DNA from: Massilia norwichensis
GTDB taxonomy: Bacteria > Pseudomonadota > Gammaproteobacteria > Burkholderiales > Burkholderiaceae_D
Reading direction: 5' to 3'
DNA length: 64,000 nucleotides
Assembly (NCBI RefSeq): GCF_024753245.1
Contig: NZ_JANUGX010000011.1
Span: 1-64,000 of the forward strand
Of the stretch, positions 8,781-15,555 are shown piece by piece (the stretch's first letter is position 1; every line of letters starts with the position of its first letter). Under the pieces are notes generated by a model. The model searched no databases. It saw only the letters and a list, made by a program, of their open reading frames with translations, and had not been told where the DNA came from. The translations under genes and the position numbers were made by a program.

Positions 8781-8856
8781 GGGTCGTTAGCTCAGTTGGT
8801 AGAGCAGCGGACTTTTAATCCGTTGGTCGCAGGTTCGAGCCCCGCACGGCCTACCA
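8781..8856 (+). tRNA. tRNA-Lys (anticodon TTT), copy 1
   Basis: A 76-base cloverleaf with encoded CCA. The anticodon loop CTTTTAA carries TTT. The D-arm, variable loop and TTCGAGC T-loop are normal. The T-stem GCAGG/CCCGC has a central A-C mismatch, whereas the other two copies in this window have a fully paired GCTGG/CCAGC stem. The rest of the molecule is identical among the three. Confidence 0.95.
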
Positions 8857-8874
8857 AAGAATTTAGTTGTAGCG

Positions 8875-8906
8875 AAAACGCCAGCCTTCGGGCTGGCGTT
8901 TTTGTT
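8875..8906 (+). terminator. Terminator of tRNA-Lys copy 1
   Basis: A 12-bp stem with a TTCG loop (8875-8886 with 8891-8902) is followed by a T-rich tract, 18 bases after the tRNA. Confidence 0.85.
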
Positions 8907-8940
8907 TTCAGAGCACGTGATTTCAAAGCACGCGATTCAA

Positions 8941-8972
8941 AAAAAACGCCAGCCCGGAGGCTGGCGTTTTTT
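8941..8972. terminator. Bidirectional terminator between tRNA-Lys and the acylase gene
   Basis: A perfect 14-bp stem (8941-8954 with 8959-8972) starts in A6 and ends in T6, so it can stop transcription from both sides. It lies 8 bases past the acylase stop. Its core repeats that of the hairpin at 8875. Confidence 0.85.
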
Positions 8973-8979
8973 GTTCCGC

Positions 8980-11310
8980 TTACTTCGCCGTCAACACCTG
9001 CGACGAAATGCGTTCCGCCTTGATCTGCTGCTCCGAGAACGGCAGCGGCAGCAGCTTTTTCTGCGCAAACGGCGTCAGCTGGTCGGCATACCAGGGCGAT
9101 TTCGGGTCGACCGACTGGCCGTAGACCAGCAGCCCGCGTGCCACCGCCCCCGCGTTGTCGAAGCCCACCAGCTGGATGTAACTCGTGCCCCAGTCGACGT
9201 TGCCATAACCCTTAGCCGTCAGTGCCGAGCGCATGTGCAGGGACGAATACGAACCGTCCTCGTTGCCGATGCCGCCATGCAGCGGGTAATGCCTGTTGTT
9301 GCGCGTTTCAAACTGGTAGTCGCCCAGCTGGCCGTACACCGGCACGCCCGCCTCCTGCATGGCCGCCGATGCCGCCCGCAGCGCATCGAGCAAGGCCGGC
9401 TCCGCAGCCACGGCAACACCGCTCGGCGTGTTGACCGGGTCGGCCGGATTGAAGGGCGTCGCCCACAGGTCGGGCAGCGTGCCCGCGCGGTTCCAGAACT
9501 CGCGGAACAGCACGGCGCCGCGGCTGTCGAGGTCCGCCTTCCTATCCCAGGCCGCCAGCGTTGCGCAAGGCACCAGCAGGCGCGCGTCGTTGGCCTTGAA
9601 GCAGGCGCGCAGCAGCGAAGGCAGCACCAGCTCCGCCGCGTAGATGCGGTTTTCGAACATCAGGTCCTGCACGTCGTCCATGCGCAGGAAGCGGCGCTCG
9701 GCCAGCATCTCCTCCACCTGCTTGAAGCCCAGACGCGTGCGCAGCGATTGCGGCGTGCCGACCGCGCCGTACAGCGGCGAATAGCCGAACGGTGCCGGCC
9801 CGACCAGCGGCGCCTTGGCGTTCGACAGCCAGTAGGAATCGTTGGAGTTGCCGACGTAGTCCTGGCGGATGGTCGCCGGCGCGTTGGCGGCACCGAACAC
9901 GCCGGCCGGCGCGTCCGCATCCTGGCCCCAGCCGCACTCGCTGCGCGTACCGTCGAAGGCGAGCAGCGCCGGCACCAGCAGGCAGTCGGACATGAACTTG
10001 TCGGTCGTCATGTGCGGCACGACGCTGCCGTCGAGGTACATCGCATTGCCTTTGCGGTCAGCGGCGACGGTGTTCACCCACGGCAGCCCTTTCACCGCAT
10101 GGATGGCGCTCTGCAGCTGCGTCACATCGTCGGCCTGCCCCATCTTCAGCCACTGGTCGCCGAGACGGGTGTTGAAGCGGTTCGCGTCCGCCAGCACAAA
10201 GGCGCTGTCGCTGGTCCAGCCGATACCGGCCTGCGGCAGCACGATCACGGCACCTTGGTGGCTGAAGAAGAAGGAACGCTGCTTCGTCACCAGCTTGCCA
10301 TCTGGCTGCAGCACCTCGACCGCGACCTGGCGCTCGGTCATCTTGCGCGGCGCGCCGTCGAAGAAATAGGTGGTGCCGGTCGGGTCGGACGGATCCAGTG
10401 CCAAACGGAAGGTAGTGAAATGCGACGCGCTCGTCACCGTATGCGACCACGCGAGGTTGCGGTTGAAGCCGATGGTGACGAAGGGCATGCCGCCCAGGCT
10501 TGCGCCCATTACGTCGTAGCGGCCCGGAACGGTCAGGTGCATCTGGTAGAAACGGTCCGTGCCGGACCAGGGGTAGTGCGGATTGCCGAGCAGGATACCC
10601 TTGCCGTTGCTGCTGACGGCACTGCCGACCGCGAGCGCGTTGCTGCCCACACCTTCGGGTATGCCCTTCGGCATCGGCGCCGTCGCGGCCGGCATTGCCT
10701 TCGCCAGCGAGACCGGCTCGGCAGGATCGCGCGAAGCCCCGACGATGGCCGCCGCAAACGCCTCGCCGCTCGCGTGCAGCGCTTTTTCGCCGATGAACAG
10801 GTACAGGTCGTCGACAGTGATCGGCTTGACCCAGGCCGCGCCGTTGCACGCCTTTGGCAGCCTGCCCTTCTTGTCGGCGAGGAAGCGGTTATAGCCTTCA
10901 GCATAACCGGCCAGCAAGTCCCTGACCTCCTTCGACGCCGTCGCGTAACCGGCGCGCAGCTGCTCCAGGTCCAGATAGCCCTTGAAGAAGAAGTCGCTCT
11001 GCTCGTTCGGGAGCTGCATGAACATGTCGAGGCCGGCGCCGTATTCGCCGTTCACCGGCGCGGTGGCCGGGGCGGCGCCGCCGAAATAACGGGAGCGTTC
11101 GCCGCGTACGGTCAGCAGGGAGTCGGCAAACATGCAGACATTGTCCTCTGCATACGCATAGGCCGCACCATAGCCGAGGCTACGGAAGTCGCTGGCCTTC
11201 ACGTGGACGACACCGCGGGTCGTACGGGTGATTTCCGTACGCACGTTGGCTGCCGCCGCGAAATTGGACAGGGTCAGCGTGCTGAGCAAAGCAACAGTCG
11301 AGAGCTTCAT
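8980..11310 (-). CDS. Penicillin-acylase-family Ntn hydrolase (AHL-acylase-like)
   Basis: Periplasmic N-terminal-nucleophile amidohydrolase, made as a 776-residue precursor with a signal peptide (first 20 residues, ending AAAA). An alpha subunit of about 200 residues and a linker precede the autocleavage site VG|SNALAVGS, making Ser223 the N-terminal nucleophile of the beta chain. GNPHYPW and the late NDSYWLSNAKAPLVG segment, with the oxyanion/catalytic Asn region, are conserved in the PvdQ/QuiP acylases that cleave long-chain acyl-homoserine lactones or lipid-linked siderophore precursors. No siderophore gene or LuxI/LuxR pair is in the window, so quorum quenching and another acylase role remain equally open. 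The gene stands alone, with a terminator behind it and an AT-rich 227-base region in front. Confidence 0.88.
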   Translation of the reverse strand: MKLSTVALLSTLTLSNFAAAANVRTEITRTTRGVVHVKASDFRSLGYGAAYAYAEDNVCMFADSLLTVRGERSRYFGGAAPATAPVNGEYGAGLDMFMQLPNEQSDFFFKGYLDLEQLRAGYATASKEVRDLLAGYAEGYNRFLADKKGRLPKACNGAAWVKPITVDDLYLFIGEKALHASGEAFAAAIVGASRDPAEPVSLAKAMPAATAPMPKGIPEGVGSNALAVGSAVSSNGKGILLGNPHYPWSGTDRFYQMHLTVPGRYDVMGASLGGMPFVTIGFNRNLAWSHTVTSASHFTTFRLALDPSDPTGTTYFFDGAPRKMTERQVAVEVLQPDGKLVTKQRSFFFSHQGAVIVLPQAGIGWTSDSAFVLADANRFNTRLGDQWLKMGQADDVTQLQSAIHAVKGLPWVNTVAADRKGNAMYLDGSVVPHMTTDKFMSDCLLVPALLAFDGTRSECGWGQDADAPAGVFGAANAPATIRQDYVGNSNDSYWLSNAKAPLVGPAPFGYSPLYGAVGTPQSLRTRLGFKQVEEMLAERRFLRMDDVQDLMFENRIYAAELVLPSLLRACFKANDARLLVPCATLAAWDRKADLDSRGAVLFREFWNRAGTLPDLWATPFNPADPVNTPSGVAVAAEPALLDALRAASAAMQEAGVPVYGQLGDYQFETRNNRHYPLHGGIGNEDGSYSSLHMRSALTAKGYGNVDWGTSYIQLVGFDNAGAVARGLLVYGQSVDPKSPWYADQLTPFAQKKLLPLPFSEQQIKAERISSQVLTAK

Positions 11311-11537
11311 AGGACTCCAGAGTTTTGTTGTAAAGAAATTTTGTCTGGAGATTAACAGATTTCATATTTTTGCCGCACACGCGTCGTGCGGGCCGAAATG
11401 GAGAAATTTTGTTTCCTACGTACAAAGGGCAAATGATTCCTATAAGCATCTAAAGTTGTCTACAGTCAACATAATAGTCGACGCGTTCCCTACACTTGGT
11501 TCATCCGAGTTTCTCAACCACAGAAAAGGGAATCATC

Positions 11538-11927
11538 ATGCGTTCACTTTCCATCTTCCTTGCCGCCGCCTCTCTGCTGACGACCATGAGTCTGGCGCAA
11601 GCCGAAACTGGGTCCACACAACTGCACTCGCCCAGCGCTGAACAGATGGAGCAGGCTAAAGGCAGCTATCAGCTCAACGATGGCAAGCGTGCAGAAATGC
11701 TGATTCTCGACGGTCGGCTCTATTTCAGAATCGCGCGCGGTGCGACAAGGGAGATGCTGGTAGCTGGGAAAAACCGTTTCTCGTCCCGCGACGGCACGAT
11801 TGCAATCCGGTTCGATACCGATTTCGATGGCGATCGCATCGTGCTCCAACACGGTCGCAGCATCGGCATGCAAGACACGATCCGCCTCGCCGCGAACGAC
11901 CGACCGGGACGTGGCACTGCCGACTGA
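11538..11927 (+). CDS. Small exported protein, paralogue 1
   Basis: A 129-residue exported protein of unknown function. It opens with a signal peptide (residues 1-22, cleavage after AQA). Its core, about residues 40-92, has the pattern G-x-Y-x-L-x-DG-x-R, a strand ending in LDGRLYFRI, then a strand and a final RF-S-S-R-DG-T-I-A-I-R-F segment. The same pattern occurs in the exported proteins at 13763-14191 and 15170-15550, so I regard the three as diverged paralogues. The ATG at 11538 has a GGGAA site seven bases upstream; the frame is open back to 11496 without extra meaning. A terminator follows at 11958. No known domain was recognised. Confidence 0.75.
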   Translation: MRSLSIFLAAASLLTTMSLAQAETGSTQLHSPSAEQMEQAKGSYQLNDGKRAEMLILDGRLYFRIARGATREMLVAGKNRFSSRDGTIAIRFDTDFDGDRIVLQHGRSIGMQDTIRLAANDRPGRGTAD

Positions 11928-11957
11928 AGCGCGGCTTACGGCCCTGCAAACATGCAG

Positions 11958-11989
11958 AAACGCCAGTCTCCAGGCTGGCGTTTTTGTTT
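11958..11989 (+). terminator. Terminator after small exported protein 1
   Basis: AAACGCCAGTC pairs with GCTGGCGTTT plus one wobble (11958-11968 with 11973-11983), followed by TTTTG. The stem sequence resembles the hairpins at 8875 and 8941. Confidence 0.75.
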
Positions 11990-12058
11990 TCCACCTCCGC
12001 TTGACATGGCCGGGATTCGAGCCGATAGTGCGGACGACCTATTCTTGACTTGTCGATA

Positions 12059-12499
12059 ATGAAAAACGCTTCGAATCGCCGTTCCATGGTTGTGCAATCG
12101 GTGGCGCTGGCCGCCGCGGGCGTCGTCGGCGCCAACGCCGGGGCTGCCGCACCAGGCAGTTACAAGGTCGTGTTCCAGGTCAGCGATGCCGATCCGGGCA
12201 AATGGCAGATGACCCTGAATAACGTGCACAATGCACAAGCCGAACTGGGCCGGGACAAGGTCCAGGTCGAAATCGTCGCTTATGGTCCGGGCATCGCCAT
12301 GCTGAAGGCGAATTCGGAGGTGGCGGGACGCCTCGCCGAGGCAGCCCAGGCTGGCACCGCCGTGCTGGCTTGCGAAAACTCCATGCGCGGCTTCAAGCTG
12401 GCGCGCACCCAGATGGCTGGGCCGGTGGCCTATGTGCCGTCGGGCGTCGCCCACCTCATCCGGCGGCAAGCGGAAGGGTATGCCTATATCCGCTCCTGA
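12059..12499 (+). CDS. DsrE-family exported protein
   Basis: A 146-residue protein of the DsrE/DsrF-like fold (COG1416 type). The mature part has a typical alpha/beta layout: VVFQVSDADPGKWQMTLNNV at the start, then VQVEIVAYGPGIAMLK, AAQAGTAVLACENSM with the conserved cysteine, and a final VPSGVAHLIRRQAEGYAYI. The first 30 residues (KNASNRRSMVVQSVALAAA) look like an export signal with an Arg pair, so the protein probably works in the periplasm. DsrE relatives in the cytoplasm relay sulfur, while the exported group has no assigned reaction. The ATG at 12059 is preferred over the TTG at 12050. tRNA-Lys copy 2 follows 55 bases later. Confidence 0.8.
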   Translation: MKNASNRRSMVVQSVALAAAGVVGANAGAAAPGSYKVVFQVSDADPGKWQMTLNNVHNAQAELGRDKVQVEIVAYGPGIAMLKANSEVAGRLAEAAQAGTAVLACENSMRGFKLARTQMAGPVAYVPSGVAHLIRRQAEGYAYIRS

Positions 12500-12515
12500 A
12501 GCGCCGGCGCTGGAC

Positions 12516-12543
12516 TGGCAAAAATCTGCCGAACAGGTATAAT
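12516..12543 (+). promoter_or_regulatory. Promoter of tRNA-Lys copy 2
   Basis: A perfect TATAAT at 12538-12543 lies 10 bases before the tRNA, with a weak TGGCAA -35 at 12516-12521 and a 16-base spacer. Confidence 0.6.
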
Positions 12544-12553
12544 GCCGGCCTTC

Positions 12554-12629
12554 GGGTCGTTAGCTCAGTTGGTAGAGCAGCGGACTTTTAATCCGTTGGT
12601 CGCTGGTTCGAGCCCAGCACGGCCTACCA
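12554..12629 (+). tRNA. tRNA-Lys (anticodon TTT), copy 2
   Basis: A 76-base cloverleaf with TTT anticodon and encoded CCA. It is identical to copy 3 and has a fully paired T-stem (GCTGG/CCAGC). Confidence 0.97.
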
Positions 12630-12641
12630 GATACATACAGG

Positions 12642-12673
12642 AAGCCCACGAATTTCGGTTCGTGGGCTTTTTG
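12642..12673 (+). terminator. Terminator of tRNA-Lys copy 2
   Basis: An 11-bp stem (12642-12652 with 12659-12669) around a TTTCGG loop, with a T-rich tail. Confidence 0.85.
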
Positions 12674-13208
12674 TTTTCTGGTCTCTCTCTGGTCGCTTCG
12701 GAGGCACCCTTCCAATCCTGCCTAGCCAACGGACTCGGGAATTTTCTCTGACTAGGCGGGTCCAAATCGGGCTTGGCAAAGACAAAATGACCTACTTTGA
12801 CGAGCTAATCAATTGCTCTGAAGGGTCCCCTATGATCTCTTTGCGCTTTCCCTCGTCTTTTCCCGGCTAGAACCGCTAAAACGCATTTAAGCTTCTGGTC
12901 AGGGCTTTTCACACAACACTGTCAACTACCCATCCTGACTGACATCCCTGCCACGCTCTGGGTAGCAACTCTGCTTACCTTACAGGCAACTATTCTCATA
13001 CACTGAGCCATGTTGAACTTCCGAGTTCAGCCAACAGCAGACCTCTAACTCATCGCTAAAAGGCATCTCTTACGCGTCTTTCAACATACCAAACGGCGGC
13101 AAGTCAAATTTCGTGATACCTTGATACAAACCTCCTTCCTATCCGATTTAGGATAGCCATCTGCCTTGCGCCGAACCTTGGTCCGCCGCTCCAATAGGAC
13201 CGCAAGAA
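12674..13208. other. Gene-free lower-GC stretch behind tRNA-Lys copy 2
   Basis: About 535 bases with clearly lower GC than the flanks. I find no coding region, transposase remnant or second copy of the tRNA 3-prime end. A small dyad CTATCC-N6-GGATAG lies at 13139-13156, 53 bases before the response regulator gene, and could be a regulatory site. Confidence 0.5.
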
Positions 13209-13616
13209 ATGCCTTTTCTGCCCATTGGGCGCGTTCTCGTTGTCGACGACAACGAGGACTTGGCGCTTTTGTTTTCGAGCCTGATAGACTTAATGGGGTA
13301 CGAGGCTCGCGCTGTATTCTCAGTGAAAGCTGCGCTGGATGTTTTATCAATATTTTCTCCGCATGTCATCATTTCCGACATCGGAATGTCTGAGTTGTCC
13401 GGTTTTGATCTTGCCCGAGAAGTAAAGCGCACGATTTCAGCTCCACCATTACTTATTTCGGTGAGCGGATGGGGCGATCAGAAGACGGTCTACGAATCGC
13501 TCAATGCAGGCTTTTCCGTTCATCTAGTTAAGCCGGTCTCCTTCGACCGAATCGTTCAATTGCTCTCTGATTATTTTCGAATGAATGGAATCGGCGTCAG
13601 ATTTCCAGAATCATAA
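13209..13616 (+). CDS. Orphan response regulator receiver protein
   Basis: A 135-residue single-domain receiver protein. It has the acidic pair in VLVVDDNED (residues 9-17), the phospho-acceptor Asp in the HVIISDIGMSEL strand (about residue 57), the conserved Ser in LLISVSGWG and the Lys in HLVKPVSFD. No output domain follows, so it acts like CheY or Spo0F through partner binding. No histidine kinase is adjacent. Codons are much less GC-rich than in neighbouring genes and the flanks are also low-GC, consistent with recent acquisition next to tRNA-Lys. An AAGAA site precedes the ATG. Confidence 0.85.
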   Translation: MPFLPIGRVLVVDDNEDLALLFSSLIDLMGYEARAVFSVKAALDVLSIFSPHVIISDIGMSELSGFDLAREVKRTISAPPLLISVSGWGDQKTVYESLNAGFSVHLVKPVSFDRIVQLLSDYFRMNGIGVRFPES

Positions 13617-13762
13617 AAAATCATATATATTTGACATCAACTGCGCTCATTGATCGTCCGCTTTTGGGTCGTAAGCGAACGCTACAATAGTCTACAATCG
13701 GCCATAAGCGGTCGTCACGACAAACATTCATAGGCTTTTTGCTTCGCACCAGTACGCAGCGC

Positions 13763-14191
13763 TCAACGCTGCGCCAGCGACGTCTTCGCCGTCACCACAA
13801 TAACCTGCGCCGTCCGCAGATCCGGCACATAGCTCATCAGCATTTCATCGCCGGCCGTACCGCGATTGAATTCCATCGTTACATTACCGTCCCGGGTCGC
13901 ATACAGATCGCGCGACAGCGCAACGAGCCGGATCGGACGCTGCTTGTCGATCTGCGCGACGATACCATCGTTCGACGGGCCCACCTTCATGCGCCATCCG
14001 TTCGACATGGCATAGGCGCCGCTGATCGCTTCGGCTTCGCATTCCGAGAACTGGAACGCCGGGGTAAGCGCGGTGACTTCGACCCTGGAGATCGCGTCGG
14101 GCTGAATCAAAGGGTAATGTTGTGTCTGCGCACCCGCACTGCCTGCCAGCAGCAGCACGGATACGGGAAGAATCCGATGTAGAGAACGCAT
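13763..14191 (-). CDS. Small exported protein, paralogue 2
   Basis: A 142-residue exported protein of unknown function. A signal peptide (residues 1-21, ending AGA) is followed by a core at about 57-110 reading G-A-Y-x-M-x-NG-W-R, then a strand with IDKQRPIRLVAL and the signature LYATRDGNVTMEF, which aligns with SSRDGTIAIRF of the 11538 gene and ASPEGDVAIQF of the 15170 gene. The start at 14191 has AAGGAG seven bases upstream. It is transcribed divergently from the beta-barrel gene at 14453. It has two extra segments, before and after the core, that the other two lack. Confidence 0.72.
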   Translation of the reverse strand: MRSLHRILPVSVLLLAGSAGAQTQHYPLIQPDAISRVEVTALTPAFQFSECEAEAISGAYAMSNGWRMKVGPSNDGIVAQIDKQRPIRLVALSRDLYATRDGNVTMEFNRGTAGDEMLMSYVPDLRTAQVIVVTAKTSLAQR

Positions 14192-14452
14192 GATCGCTCC
14201 TTCGAAACAAACAAAAAGGCGGTTCAATGCAGTCTAGGGCGGTGCCCCGGTGGCGCAAGGCATCCGAGGTGGGCATGACGAAACCGTCTCATTCCGGCGG
14301 CAGTCAGATTGCTGCGAAATGAATCCGCGTTCATGGCGCGGCGCCGATTTGTGTATCGCTTTTCCGCATATGCATGCGCTCACAAAATCGCGACAATTTC
14401 CGCGATGTCGAACTGCTATCCTCTTCAGGTGCAAGCAACAGGAGAACATCGC

Positions 14453-15085
14453 ATGAACGCATTCCGTTTCGCCGTGGTCGCCGGCTTCCTGGCCGTCGGC
14501 AGCGCCAATGCCCAGACCACGCCGGAGGCGGCCTCGCCGCGCCTCGAAGCGCAGCCGTCGCCGCTCGCGAAAGCGTTCGCGAAGACGCCCTCGCCTTTCG
14601 CGCCCTACATCCGCAACGAGGGCGAGCATCCGTTCACCAGTTTGTTCGACGGCTACCGCAGCGATCCGCGCCTGGTTGCCGGCATCAATCTCAACCCTTA
14701 TCTGGCGCTCGAAGCGGGATACCGCGAACGCAAGGACCGCGGCTTCCACGCGATCGACCCGCGCGATACGCTGGACACGAACGGCGCCCTCGGCGCCAAA
14801 GGCTTCCACAGCTATGCCGCGCTCAAGGTGACGGTGCCGATCACCGACGATTTGTCGGCCTATGGCGCGCTGGGGCTGTCGCACAGCGAGCGGCGCGGCG
14901 CCGATGCCGTGGGCAGGGAGGGTAACGTCGTCGGCGGCACCTACACCGGCCTCGGGGCGCGCTACCGGCTGAACGAAAAGGCGTCCGTGAGCGTCGAAAG
15001 CCAGAACTTCGGCAAGACGTCCCAGAAATGGGGCAACGACAGCAACGCCAACGGTGTGAACGCCAAGCTGAATCTCGGCTTCTGA
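14453..15085 (+). CDS. Outer-membrane beta-barrel protein
   Basis: A 210-residue exported protein with a signal peptide (cleavage after GSANA, near residue 20), a disordered Pro/Ala-rich stretch to about residue 45, then alternating amphipathic strands ending in a C-terminal aromatic residue (KLNLGF), as expected of an outer-membrane barrel. Strand-turn patterns such as LVAGINLNPYLALEAGYRER and YTGLGARYRLNEKASVSVES resemble the OmpA-like/OmpW-like small eight-strand porin folds. An AGGAGA site precedes the ATG; the frame extends to 14309 but the added part has no signal-like sequence. It stands between two of the small exported paralogues and may share their envelope role. The ligand is unknown. 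Confidence 0.78.
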   Translation: MNAFRFAVVAGFLAVGSANAQTTPEAASPRLEAQPSPLAKAFAKTPSPFAPYIRNEGEHPFTSLFDGYRSDPRLVAGINLNPYLALEAGYRERKDRGFHAIDPRDTLDTNGALGAKGFHSYAALKVTVPITDDLSAYGALGLSHSERRGADAVGREGNVVGGTYTGLGARYRLNEKASVSVESQNFGKTSQKWGNDSNANGVNAKLNLGF

Positions 15086-15169
15086 ATCTCGCGCCGGCGC
15101 AAACGAACGCGCCGAACCTCGTACCGCAGAGCGCATCCAAGGGATATCGGCATCTCACCTGGAGCGCTC

Positions 15170-15550
15170 ATGCGAATTTTCCTTCTCGGCATCGCCCTAT
15201 TGCTGGGTCTGGCAGGCTGCGCCACACGCGACTATCCACGCCGCCCGAATGCCGAGGAAATCGGCCATGCCACAGGCGTGTACAGCTTGCGCGACGGTTA
15301 CCGCGCCCACGTCTTCGGCCTCGATACCCATCTCTATGTTCGGATCGGCGCCGGCCCGCAAAAGGAATTGAAAATGGTCGGGCCGGACAGCTTTGCGTCA
15401 CCGGAAGGGGATGTCGCCATCCAGTTCGGGCCTGGATGGCGAGACGATGACTTCAAACGCGTCACGGTCAGGTACGAACGTACGTCCGGCAGTCATCCGC
15501 CGAGGAGGTTCTCGAGCGGACTGCTGCCGGGGCGCGGCTCTCTCGACTGA
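15170..15550 (+). CDS. Small lipoprotein, paralogue 3
   Basis: A 126-residue predicted lipoprotein. The lipobox LAGC ends at residue 17, right after a short hydrophobic segment, so Cys17 should be lipidated. The core (about residues 33-86) repeats the pattern of the two other exported paralogues: G-V-Y-S-L-R-DG-Y-R, LDTHLYVRIG, a strand KELKMVGPDSF and ASPEGDVAIQF. The C-terminal 30 residues are basic and disordered. GGAG lies six bases before the ATG. It converges with ilvD, with only 5 bases between the two stop codons. Function is unknown. Confidence 0.75.
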   Translation: MRIFLLGIALLLGLAGCATRDYPRRPNAEEIGHATGVYSLRDGYRAHVFGLDTHLYVRIGAGPQKELKMVGPDSFASPEGDVAIQFGPGWRDDDFKRVTVRYERTSGSHPPRRFSSGLLPGRGSLD

Positions 15551-15555
15551 TCAGG

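Noticed and set aside
8902-11355. A 817-codon plus-strand frame opposite the acylase gene
   Set aside because: It is Arg/His-rich, starts inside a terminator hairpin and is antisense to a clear Ntn hydrolase.
12630-13762. A tRNA-Lys-associated integrative element
   Set aside because: No integrase gene and no direct repeat of the tRNA 3-prime end was found, so only a low-GC islet is claimed.
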